Assembly (NCBI GenBank): GCA_002110485.1
Contig: MOWL01000029.1
Span: 62,001-126,000 of the forward strand
Direction: 5' to 3'
DNA from: Emergomyces orientalis
Lineage: Eukaryota; Ascomycota; Eurotiomycetes; Onygenales; Ajellomycetaceae
DNA length: 64,000 nucleotides
This document shows, in pieces, positions 31,969 through 42,072 of this stretch. The first letter of the stretch is position 1; every line of letters begins with the position of its first letter. Made by a program: the position numbers and the translations under genes. Under the pieces are notes generated by a model. The model worked only from the letters and a program-made list of their open reading frames with translations, was not told the origin of the DNA and ran no database searches.

Positions 31969-33795
31969 ACTTGCTTTTTGGTCTTGTGAATGTGATTTCA
32001 ACGTTTATAGGTAATAATGTAGCTAGGGGATCCCTTATCTTTGGCAGGTCTGGTTTTCAATTCTAATCAAACTGTACTGGGTATAGATGTATATGTATAG
32101 AAATATACATAGCATACACCCCCCACCATGACGAGCTATTTTTCATCAACTAGTGGCTTCGGCAGGTATATTCCCCCGTCTGCCCCGCCTCCATGCCAAA
32201 CTAAAACCCCGCCATTGGAGGGCTGGATTGAATTTTGACGGAAACCAACACGGGTCGGCCAAAATCAAGCCGTGGCCAATTATGGTATCTTGCAGTGCAC
32301 CCGAAAATTCCATCGGAGTATCTAGCCCGTTTGCGTTGTGCATGGAAGGCTTAGATAGATTGCAGTGGCTTTTGGGAATGCGCTTTTTGCTGTCGCGCTT
32401 AAGTGAGTTTGTCTTTTTATAGGCTCCAGAGCTCGTACCCAGCAGTCAAGTTCTCTCCCTTGATTACCTATCATGGCGACGGGTGGTTAGGTAGGTACGA
32501 GTTGCGATAAAATATGCCATTTGTCCCAAGTCTAGAAAATATACTTCCGAAAGGGGGAGGGAAGTTTGGTAGGGCAAGGTAATTGATAGCGAGAAGTCGT
32601 TTAAGCAGCAGGAAAATGAGATTTATATAGCCCAGAAAAGCATTTAATCAGGTTATGGTACATACTTACGTACGTCTGGGTGTGTTGGTGTTTTGCTTCT
32701 ATCATGATTGTAATGGTAGAAGCTCTGGCAGCGTGCCGCCGTAGTTGCGAAACGAGTTAAAGCTCAGAGCTTCAACGAAATTCCCTACGCCGAGCTATTC
32801 ACCCGACGGGCATAAAGTCGTATCAATTGAGTCCTGCATGGTATGAATTTCTGCTCATTTTCCACCCTGTCCCCAATATTTTTGGTCTCCTCACCGGGCA
32901 CCACATAACCCCTTTATTCGGTGATTGTTCAGTATGCATTTGTACTGAAATAACGCCCCTCATCAAAACCATTAGGAAAATAAAATAACCAAAATCAAGA
33001 GACAAGACATAAAAAGAAATATCCTCGTTGTTAAGTCCTGGAATAACTCACACATGGAACACTGTCATCAGAAATGACCCAATTCAACTCATTTTTAGAG
33101 AAAAAAAAATAGAGCACACGGACTCCTGACTGCCCAAAACGTATTATTTTCGCCGTCCTTTTCCTTTTCCTTCTTTTTTTTTTCTTTCCTTCTCCAATAA
33201 GATTTACCAAAATAGAACCACTGAGGACAGAGAAATCAGCAGGCTAATCGAACAGATAAAACGAGAGGGGATATTGGGATGTTAGAATTCTGGATAGTGA
33301 ATTGGCTAGGCTCGAATTTGAAAAAAAAAAATTGATTTGAACAGGACTAACAAAATAGGAGTAGGCAAAAAAAAAAAAAAAGAAAAGCAAAGAAAAGAAA
33401 AGAAAAGAAAAGAGAAGAAAAGAAAACGCAAAGTCAAAAATGGCAGGAAAGAAGCCACCCTGATTAAACACCCCGAGCCAGACGTATCTGACCTATGTAT
33501 GCAGATAATATGTATTAAATATGCCAAACAGAATGAAAAAAGAAGGGGAGGGGGGGAAACAATACACAAGATGAGAATTGCAAGGAAGAAAAAGAACTAG
33601 ACAAGTAAAAAAAGAAGAGTTTTACATCATCCGTCATGCTCGTTGATTTCTTGTCGTGTGCGTGGTAGCCCATTCGTTCGTTCCCAAAAGCGATGCGCGT
33701 CGGCCGTGGATGGGACTGTACTCCCCGTTCACTCGAGACATTTCCCCCTTGCCGCTCAGAACCTCATCGAAACAGGCACTCGTATGCGCACTAAC
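31969..33795. other. Intergenic region, 1.8 kb, no gene recognised
   Basis: It holds the promoter of the serine hydrolase and the 3' flank of the elongase gene. It includes a long polypurine tract at 33367-33426. No conserved coding is seen on either strand. Confidence 0.45.
33367..33426 (+). repeat. Polypurine tract, A-run followed by AAAAG units
   Basis: About 14 A are followed by repeated AAAAG pentamers. A single C at 33388 is the only pyrimidine. The lysine-rich frames here are by-products of the repeat. Confidence 0.85.
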
Positions 33796-35758
33796 CTACC
33801 AATAGCAGATGCATTCAGCAGGAGCTAGCTCCGCTTCGGGTCGCGGTGGGCGGAATGCCCCGTTTTCTCTGATTTCTGTGCCGCCGTTGACTGTTTTCGT
33901 CATGATATCTGTCAAGTTAGCTTCATAAAGTGTGGTGGGGCTTCTTCTTCTTCTTCTGCTTTCTTGATGCGGGGTGGGAGTGCAGGCTTTGCTGCCACTA
34001 GCCACTCCGACCGGGGGGGGGGTACCGACCGGTTGAGATGGTGTTGATGATGGCGTTGCTCCTGTTCCTTCTGCAGTTACGGCGGCATATGATGGAGGCG
34101 CTAGTTGCGGTCCGTGTGGGTGGGGATCAATGGCAGCAGTCTTCTTCTCGGCTTTTAGCTGTTTTTTGGTCATGATATCGTCGATGTTCGCTTCGTAGGC
34201 TTCGGGGTGTGGGGTCGTGGTGCCAGATTCATCTACGACGTCGGCAGCTCCACCCTCGTCGCCATGCATTTCAATTACTGCGTTCCGGATTTCGCGGGTG
34301 ACTCCCTTCAGAGCATCCATGCCGGCCTTCTCAGCGGCATGGACGTGGGTTTGGTGTTTGCCGCGTTGTTCAGTGCGGTGGAGGTAGGAGCGCACAAAGA
34401 AGCGGACAAATAGGAAAGTCAGAGGTAGGAGGTAAATGACGTTCAGCGAGACGGCGAAGGCTTGACCAGTGGTATCCAAGCAGGTGAAAGTGCGAGGCTC
34501 CAAGGCATATCGAGTTTCCTGCTTCCCGAGAACAGCCCGTGCTGCTTGAATTCCGTCTGCGCCAAATAGTTTCCCGTGGGTATTGAGGACGTTCTCGGCA
34601 ACCCCTTCAGCTCCAGCTGCGCGGAGAGCCAGCTTTTTGAGCCAGGGGCCCACACCACCAGCAGTGACATTTGGCGCGGCAGCGGCGGCACCTGGAATAG
34701 CGGAAGCGAGGGGCCTCATAGCAACGGAATGGGGAACGCCAACGGGGAAAGTATACGAAATGAAAAGATAAGAAGCAGCCAAGGTAGTGCCAATCAAGAA
34801 CTGGGTGATCTGTATGGTGGTTAGGCTGCGCTTAATGCTGAAGGGCACGCGAATGGATAGCGCGGTCAAAGTGTAATAGAAATACTACGAATCAGTCAGT
34901 TTCAGTTCCGTACAACCCCCGCTCCTGCTCAATTAACGTGGCAGGAAATCGGATAAAACAAAGGGAATCTTTAGAGGGAAGAACTATAATACATACCATC
35001 ATAGCGTGAATGGCAGAGTTAAACAGGGCGAAGATCCAAATAGGAGCGGCCATGTATCTAATTCCGGCCCACATACACATCATTGCGCCGGCATGGTGGT
35101 AGGTCTGGAGAGTTGAGCTCCTCTTCCCCTTAGCCAGGATGATGGCAGTGTCGATAACCTCATAGAACTTGGAGAGATAGAAAAGCCAGCCGAAGAAGGC
35201 CAATCCTTTATTCCAAAGACGCCCGACATCGGTGGGGTCAGGTACACCCCCAGGGCCCAATGTGTACTGCGGGCTGATCATAGTCCATTTTTCTGCGTTG
35301 CGATCATAGACGGCAGCATTTCCCAAACCACGGGGGCCGTTGATTTTGCAGAGCATATCAACGATTCTCACAAAATTGTGTTTTTCAGTTCGATCGGGCC
35401 ATGACTGGTAGAAAGCCTGGACCATGCCAGCAAAAGTCCAGAGCGAGTAGACGGTAAGGAAGACATTGTGGAGGATGACGAAGAGCTTGAAAGCCCTTGT
35501 TTTACTGAAAGCCCATGGTTTGTTACCCCTCTGTTTATTGATATGGTTCATAGCGACGACGGATGCAGCATAGACGGCCGCAACAGTCAGGGGGACCTGG
35601 GGTTCTAGAAGTTGGCGATAGAGGCTTGTGGGGATGTTGAAAGGTTGGTTCCATGTGCGCTCAGCAACCGTAGGCGGGGGGATGGTTTCTGGGAGAGGAG
35701 AAGGCGGGAAATTGAAAAAGGACGACGGCGGCAGGCGTATATGGACGGAGGCACTCAT
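33796..35758 (-). CDS. ELO-family fatty acid elongase with a long C-terminal tail
   Basis: This is the condensing enzyme of very-long-chain fatty acid elongation in the ER membrane. Exons 34997-35758 and 33796-34884 (112-nt intron) give 616 residues. Family blocks are LFYLSKFYEVIDTAIIL (KxxExxDT box), LQTYHHAGAMM (histidine box, with Gln in place of the first His) and FNSAIHAMM|YFYYTLTAL. Several hydrophobic segments are visible. The tail of about 200 residues is longer than in yeast Elo1-3. It contains two copies of YEANxxDIMTK and a C10 run in the coding sequence (G10 on the plus strand at 34013-34022). In Aspergillus annotation, related proteins are called Gig30-type elongases, from memory. 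It probably also depends on the unusual upstream region at 35.8-37.2 kb. Confidence 0.87.
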
Positions 35759-37808
35759 CGTGGCGGTTATTGTAGAGCCAACACCCTAGATATGGGTGAT
35801 GAAGATGGCCAGAGCAGGCAGCGTATACGAGCCGGGCCGAATTATTTGTATTTACTTTATTTTGATTTCATATAAAAGGTGATAGCAGTCGTAGCAGTCG
35901 CGGCAACGGTAGCGACCTTTTGGAATTGTAGAACGGAGGAAGCAGCGGAAGCGGAGGGGTGAGCAAAGAAAGGTTAGAAGTGCGAGAGAAAAAAAAAAAA
36001 AAGGTATTGGGGGAAGAATGATGATGTTATAATATCATCATAACTTGGCAACGGGCCAGAGCCAGAGCAAGTCAAAAGCCAATTAGGTTCAGAAGTAGAA
36101 AAGTCTGATCCGGATTGATTGGAGACAACAAAAGAAACTAAAACAACAAAAAAAAAAAAAAAAAAAAAAATTTTAATAAATAAATAGGTTGAAATAGTTG
36201 GGAGTCTCAGCGGAACAAAACAAAACCAAACCAAGACCAGCAGGAGAATGGAATTGAAGACAGATGGAAGTACACTTGGATGGACTTGACAAGGAGTTAA
36301 ACTTTTAGTCAACAAAGCAGGAAGTGGTCTGTCTGTAAATCTAAGAAGAATTGAAAGAGAACATAATAAAAAGGACTCGAAGAATGAAAAAAATATAAAA
36401 AAGACATAACAAAAAAACCCCCAAGGCGCGGGGGAATGGGGGGAAAAGAGGGAAAAAGGAAGTGGAGCGCAACTCAATCAGCGAGCATATACGGGGGGTA
36501 GCGCCGTGGATTGTTGGGAAAAGCAAAGACCAGAGACAGCTATTTTTGATATTTCCGAGCAAGCAGGGGGCGGAACAACCCGAGCAGACACGCGCCCCCG
36601 GGTAGAACATGTGGGAACGGATATGATCTTGAGTTAGTACAGAGTAACCTTGGAGATAGATAGATGTAAGTAATCCTGGGTAGAGGGGATTCGAGAGAAC
36701 GAGATATTCTTGGCTGCCATTGCGGCATCCTCTTCATCTTCTTCATTTACCTCTACTGGGGGGTTGGCAGCCCCACTATCTCCTCGATACAAGCAGTATT
36801 TCCACTGGCTTGTGAATGATAGTAAATGTTGATGTTGTTCATTGTCGTTCTCTGACGGCGTGTTTTTCTGTTGATAGGGGGGTTTTTTTATTTTTATTTT
36901 TGGGTTTTTTAAGGTTTTTTTTTTATATATTTTTTTTGTTGAATCAAAGGATGCCTATTCAGGACTAGCGCCTTGGCTGCTTGTTTTATGCCGCCCGAGC
37001 CTCAGCCGCATGTCACATGACTTTGATTCTTTTCTGACTAATCACGAGCATCCCAGGTAACTTCCCCCCCAGGGAAAGCCCTAAAGGAAAGCCCTAATTT
37101 GCTGTATCGGGAATATTGAAAGAAAATACTTTTTTGGGCTGCCTCGATAAAATACTACTTATAATAAGCTACAATTAAAGCATGGAAATATATTCAATTT
37201 CATGTTGTCATATGTTCAAACCTGTTTTTCCCTGTGTCTTCTTTTTCTTCTTTTTCTTGTTGAGCCCCGATTCTGGACCTTGATATTGTTGGGGACCGAG
37301 AACCCGCATTTTCTTTGGCTGTTTGTTGTCAACGGCATTTATTTAAAAAAAATCTTGGAATGTGTCCCTCGGCGCTTTGCTTCACCGTATCTCTCTCTAA
37401 CCACATGTGATGATGGAAGAGCCGAACAGCTACCTGCCTACCTACCAATAACAAAAGTACACATCTGAGGAGAAGAAGTAGGGAAAACAAGGGAAAAAAA
37501 AAAAAAGAGACTACTATACACAACTGATGGGTAAATTATTTTTTTTATAACCACTCTTTAGTATCGCATTTCACTCGTTTGACTCGATGGAAAATTGATG
37601 TTATGTTCTGGCTAACTACTTGTTGGCTCTTCACATCATGCCAATCTATCAACAGGTTCTAATTTCCGGAGTGATGTATTGGCTTAGATCTCCCCAAACA
37701 GAGAGCAAACAACCCAGGAAGAACACATCAAATGTAAAAATAAAGGGAATCCTCCCTGAACTTGACTAATAACCCCAAAGCAGCTTTTATAACAGGAATA
37801 TCTCGATC
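35759..37808. other. Long upstream region of the elongase, skewed and T/A-tract rich
   Basis: In the gene sense, roughly 35940-36480 is pyrimidine-rich, with a run of 23 A on the plus strand at 36148-36170 and a T-rich stretch near 36880-36940. It could be a long 5' leader or hold an untranslated exon. Paired AGCCCTAA motifs sit at 37073-37098. No protein-coding gene is recognised. Confidence 0.5.
37073..37098 (+). promoter_or_regulatory. Tandem AGCCCTAA motifs (telobox type) without a known target
   Basis: The 12-mer GGAAAGCCCTAA occurs twice in tandem, separated by two bases. The same AGCCCTAA core is found upstream of eS25 at 321. The nearest start codons are over 1.3 kb away. Confidence 0.5.
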
Positions 37809-38933
37809 TCACCAACTCGAACAAACCCCTTCCAAACCGATATCAGCACCACACCTCTCCGATTCATTCACCATCTGACTCCTGCCCACCGGCCTATACA
37901 CCTTAACAACCCCCTCCACCATCTCCTTCAAGTCATACTCCCCCTCCACCACAAACCCTTTGACTTTCGCATTCTGCTCTATCACCTCAATAACCTCCCC
38001 CTTTCCATCCCGCCCCCTCCCAACCCCAACAACAACAGCCGTATGCCGACCAACTCTCACATTCTCCTCCCTCCTCCCTAAACCCCCAAGCACCTCCTGC
38101 ACCGTCCGAAAATTCCCATCCTCGACCTCCAGCACATCCCCCCCCGCTAACCCCGCTAACCCCAGTATCCCCTCAACCGGCATCCCGCCCTTGGCCTCCC
38201 ACTCTAGGACACATACCCCATGCCTCCGCCCAACACTCTGCATCGGCGCCTCGTACCCCGCCATCTCCACTGCGCGGCCTGCAGCTTTGAGCGCCTGCGC
38301 CGCTAAGGTCCAGCACTCGCCGTCCCCCACGGTCCTGCCCAAACGCTCCCGACAGTAGGAGACGACATGCGGGCCGTACCGTCTAGTGGCGAGCTGTAGC
38401 TGCGAATCGCTTAGCTGCTTACCCTTCTCATTGTCATTACCGTTACTATCGTTGCCATGGCCATGGACATTGACATTGACATTGACATTGACAACGGCAT
38501 CGACATCGAGATCGACATCGACATTGTCGCTTCCATCCCCACCAGGGAGAACAACAAGCTTCTGCTCCCCGCGCACCGTCCCGCGGATATCTGCTGAGTT
38601 CCAACGTATGCGCACCTTGGTCACGGAACGCCGGTCGCCGACGTCCCATTGCACGGCGCCGATGAGGGTCCAGTCTCTGCTGTCGTGGGGCCGGAGGGAG
38701 TCGACGCATTCCCACTCGTAGGTCGTGCGGAGGATGGGTATGGGGAGCTCGCGGAGGGCCTGGTAGGGGAATGTGGGCGGGATGGTGGCGAACCAGTTTT
38801 CGTCGAGGTTGAGCGGGATTGTTGTTTGAAAGGCGGTTTTGGGGGTGGGAGGGGGTGGCGGAGGGGGTTGTGGGGGGGTTATTGGAATTGGCGGGCTGCT
38901 GAGGCGGGTTGCCGGGGGGTTAATTTGGATCAT
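37809..38933 (-). CDS. Standalone BBC1/AIM3-type cysteine-proteinase-fold protein
   Basis: A single exon gives 374 residues. After a Pro-rich start (PPQPPPPPPP) comes FATIPPTFPYQALRELPIPI and WECVDSLRPHDSRDWTLIGA. The main domain has GRTVGDGECWTLAAQALKAA, then GDVLEVEDGNFR, RHTAVVVGVG and EVIEQNAKVKGF. Cys, His and Asn occur in the order and setting of a papain-like triad. This matches the domain at the C-terminus of yeast Bbc1 and Aim3, cortical actin-patch proteins. In those it is the end of a large protein; here it stands alone. A linker of alternating Val-Asp and Val-Asn comes from a hexanucleotide repeat at 38464-38525. Whether the triad is active is unknown. Confidence 0.75.
   Translation of the reverse strand: MIQINPPATRLSSPPIPITPPQPPPPPPPTPKTAFQTTIPLNLDENWFATIPPTFPYQALRELPIPILRTTYEWECVDSLRPHDSRDWTLIGAVQWDVGDRRSVTKVRIRWNSADIRGTVRGEQKLVVLPGGDGSDNVDVDLDVDAVVNVNVNVNVHGHGNDSNGNDNEKGKQLSDSQLQLATRRYGPHVVSYCRERLGRTVGDGECWTLAAQALKAAGRAVEMAGYEAPMQSVGRRHGVCVLEWEAKGGMPVEGILGLAGLAGGDVLEVEDGNFRTVQEVLGGLGRREENVRVGRHTAVVVGVGRGRDGKGEVIEVIEQNAKVKGFVVEGEYDLKEMVEGVVKVYRPVGRSQMVNESERCGADIGLEGVCSSW
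38464..38525 (-). repeat. Hexanucleotide repeat coding for Val-Asp/Val-Asn
   Basis: Units of the type GACATT/GACATC on the plus strand are repeated, with minor changes, inside the linker of the BBC1-fold gene. Confidence 0.8.
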
Positions 38934-39766
38934 GTTAGCTTTTGTGGTTGCAGCCTTTTTGGTTTTTATAGCTTTGGGAGGTATAGATTGATTGGAGGTT
39001 GAATTATGATATGCAGACCGATATTTAGTTGAAGCTGCTGTTGGGGGGGGGGGGGGGGTTTCAAGGCGGGGTGGCGAAGAGAGAAGAGATGCTGGAGGTA
39101 GGTGGTGAGATATATGTACCCCATGGCTGACTTGATATATTCAATTCAAAATAAATATTGATGGGAATTAATGGCGAGACAGTGAAGACGCATTACAGAG
39201 AGGCAATGTGAACAGGCAATCTGTACAACAGTCACAAAGAGCAAATAACAAATTCGTAGATGCTGGAATGCAGGATTCCATATTCGCACTGTTCCAGGTT
39301 CCATTTCCCATCACAGATCAATTCACATCTAACAAACAAATGGAATTTGTTAATGCATCTATTCATCAATATTAGTTCTGAAAACTTGTGGATACAGTGT
39401 GGCATGGAACAACACATCATTGTCATACTGAATATCGCTGTAATGGAGGACGCAGTTGAAAACAACAAATAGAAAACTTCACTGCAGATGGGTGGTAAGA
39501 ACAATTCTCATCATAACAATAGTGATATGCAAAAAGTGAAAAGAAAAAGGTGAGCAAAAAACTTGAATGATATGCTGTACACCTCTTCAACTCCTTACGA
39601 CCTCATTTGTGCCACAATCAATGGCTAATACCTGTCCAAAGTCCAAAGCATGAGACCCAAAAACCAAAAACCAAAAGAAGAAAAGAGAGAGAAAGAAATC
39701 AAATACACTAGTTTCAAGAAACACCTCATTATATGATCAAATGGTTGGACCTTGGCCGTGTACAGT
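38934..39766. other. Intergenic with a G16 run
   Basis: A run of 16 G at 39043-39058 lies 110 bp upstream of the BBC1-fold start codon. No gene is visible between the two minus-strand genes. Confidence 0.6.
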
Positions 39767-41170
39767 CTAACGCGGCTTAGTGCCCAGTGGTAGTGGTGGA
39801 GGTGGGACAACTTGTGATGGTCCATCAACAGGCAGAGCTTGCATATTAGGCTTCTTTGGAGGAGGTGGGGGGGGAGGGGGCTTGCGGTTATTCAAAGCTT
39901 CAAGATCTGGTCTGTTGAAAGCATTGGGCGACGGAGACTGGGGACTGTAGGCGGTATTGGCATGAGGTGGAGGCTGCGAATCCGGATACGCTGGGGATTT
40001 CTGGTCTTCTATGAAACTGTTTATTCGTTTTGAAATGCCATACTTTTGATTGATCTGGAGCAGCTTCTTCTTTCCCGAGTCAATCTGGTCACCATGGCGC
40101 TCGCGGAAGTTTCTTGCGGACGACGCCGCACTTCGCGCGTCGCTGGTAGATATGGAAATAGGGTCCCGGCTGAATGAATGCGCAGCTTGCACTGAATGTT
40201 GCTTTTGCTCCACGGTAGTGCCTTCAGTGGGTCCAGTTGCCGCCGGCGAAGTTGAAGTTGGCGACGCCGTATTCATTCTGGAAAATCGCGCCTGCAGTTC
40301 GTTCTGCGGAGTGTATGGTGATGCGCTTCCCGCTGATTTGGGACCCATTCCCAGTTGACCAGAGTCTGCTCTGTTAATGCCGAGACTTGGGACGGAGACA
40401 CCCGCATTACCTAGACGGTTGATGGCGCCTTGGTTGACTGGCGATACTAATCTGTTCGGAGTAGAATCGTATGCTGGAGGAGGTGAAGGAGATGGAGATG
40501 GATGTGCCGCGCCTCGGGGTGGTAATCTAGGTGGCAAGGAAGGTTTCGGTTTGGGTGTTGGTATCGGTCGTAATTCCTCAGCAGATCCAGGTGTGGTATT
40601 GAGCCGACGAGCGGGTGGAGGGAAAAAATTATCGGTGGATAACCCTGTTGTGTTTGCCCTAAACGGTACAGGAGGCGGGACTTTCTTTGATCGTTCTGAT
40701 TCCTCAGCCTGTCGTTCCTCCTGCTCTTGCTGCCGTAGCAACTGGATTTCCGAGGTGGACAGAGGCGCGCCCAACCCATTTCGCTCTGAGGCGGACGTTG
40801 GGCTCGAGATTCCCGCACCACCATGTCTGGTTATATGTTTAGGTGGGGGAGGGAAGGAAGCGGGGTCCTTGAGAGAAGTCAACGGTCGAGATGCATGCTC
40901 AACACGACCATCGGAATTGCTTTTGCCTTTGCCCACCCATCCGGCCTAGATTCACGGGAAACGGTCAGCCAACAAATCTCCGTCTCCGCGCATGGAATGG
41001 CATTTGATTAATGTAGGATGTCTCATTACGGAAGGCAGAAGGAAGAACAAAAGCAGAAGCAAACGTACAACTTGGTTGATGCCTTTAAAATCACCCCGCC
41101 AACTCTCCTTACCACCATCCTTTGCCTTCGGATGCCACCCATCCTTGACCATTCCTCGTAGTCCGCTCAT
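39767..41170 (-). CDS. Proline-rich adaptor-like protein, possible AIM3-type N-terminal part
   Basis: Exons 41069-41170 and 39767-40945 (123-nt intron) give 426 residues. Exon 1 encodes MSGLRGMVKDGWHP and ESWRGDFKGINQV, joined in frame to AGWVGKGKSNSDGRVEH, a conserved fungal N-terminus. The rest is disordered and Pro-rich with many SH3-ligand motifs (KKVPPPVPFR, KPKPSLPPRLPPRG, PPPPPPPPKKP). There is one conserved helix, KKKLLQINQKYGISKRINSFIEDQ, near residue 330. It probably docks on SH3 proteins of actin patches or endocytosis; that is inference. It is transcribed just ahead of the BBC1-fold gene on the same strand, in the order N-part then C-part of an AIM3-like protein. A CACGTG lies 266 bp upstream. 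Confidence 0.72.
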
Positions 41171-42072
41171 GATTGTGCGCGCCGGGATATTCTGACACGG
41201 CCGGACGTATGTAGTATCCGTTCGGAATTCGATTTTCAGCAGCAGAATAGCGAGCGTGGTGTGTTCAAGTATTCCAAGCGACGGCCACTCATAGTTTTCT
41301 TTGCGGGGTTGTTCCAATGCTAGCCGACTGTCGCAAGTTGTCGGAGCTGATTGATTTGATAGTCTGATGGATTGATGGCTGACGACGACGAGGCCAAGAG
41401 CGTCCAAGCCACATTACCTAATCCGTAAATTATATCACGTGAAAATAATGAGTTTTTCCTTGGGGGAATGAAATGACTGAGAAACTCCTTCATAGATTAT
41501 TTATGGAGAATCTAGAAGATGGGAAAGAGGAGATAGATCTTGTCACTATCCCTGCATTTGTCTCTTGCTATCTTTTTAGTCCCCAGATATTAGATACTAC
41601 ATATTTTGCCACAGTTGCGGAGGTTCATCGCACCAGCCGCTCCCAACCACGCAATTCAAGAAACTGTCCAAGCTGTTTGCCCTATTTCATTAAGTATGCT
41701 GAACATTCACATCTCAGTTTGTTATTGACTGGATGATCCTGAAACATCGCTATCCCATTCTCAACGTGCAGCATTTCATGCTCCAGGATCAAATTATAAA
41801 ACATATAGCCGTTCACATTCCCATAAAACATGAACCCTGCCCCCCTTGAAAAACAGAAATAAAAAATTTTAATAAGAACACCAGTTACATCTATTTCTCC
41901 CCTTTTTGAAACCAAAGTCCAAGGAAAAAACATATTTCATGAAAAATAAACATCGTTATTCTGTGGTTTTTTCTTATCCATATCATATGCAGATGCAGAT
42001 GTTGTAATGCTTGCTTTTCTCTTGTATGCAAAACCCTTACGCCTGAATAAACCGTTCGTCTTAGATCCCTCA
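41171..42072. other. Intergenic, 0.9 kb, no gene recognised
   Basis: It holds the promoter of the proline-rich gene, with CACGTG at 41436-41441, and the 3' flank of the GMP synthetase gene. The AT-rich centre has no coding signal. Confidence 0.45.
41436..41441. promoter_or_regulatory. CACGTG E-box upstream of the proline-rich gene
   Basis: CACGTG within ATCACGTGAA lies 266 bp from the start codon. Confidence 0.35.

Noticed and set aside
33244..33600. Lys-rich or Phe-rich frames around 33.3-33.6 kb
   Set aside because: They are produced by the polypurine tract and have no other content.
40377..40949. 190-codon plus-strand frame opposite the proline-rich gene
   Set aside because: Its Gly/Arg-rich content is the antisense shadow of Pro-rich codons.
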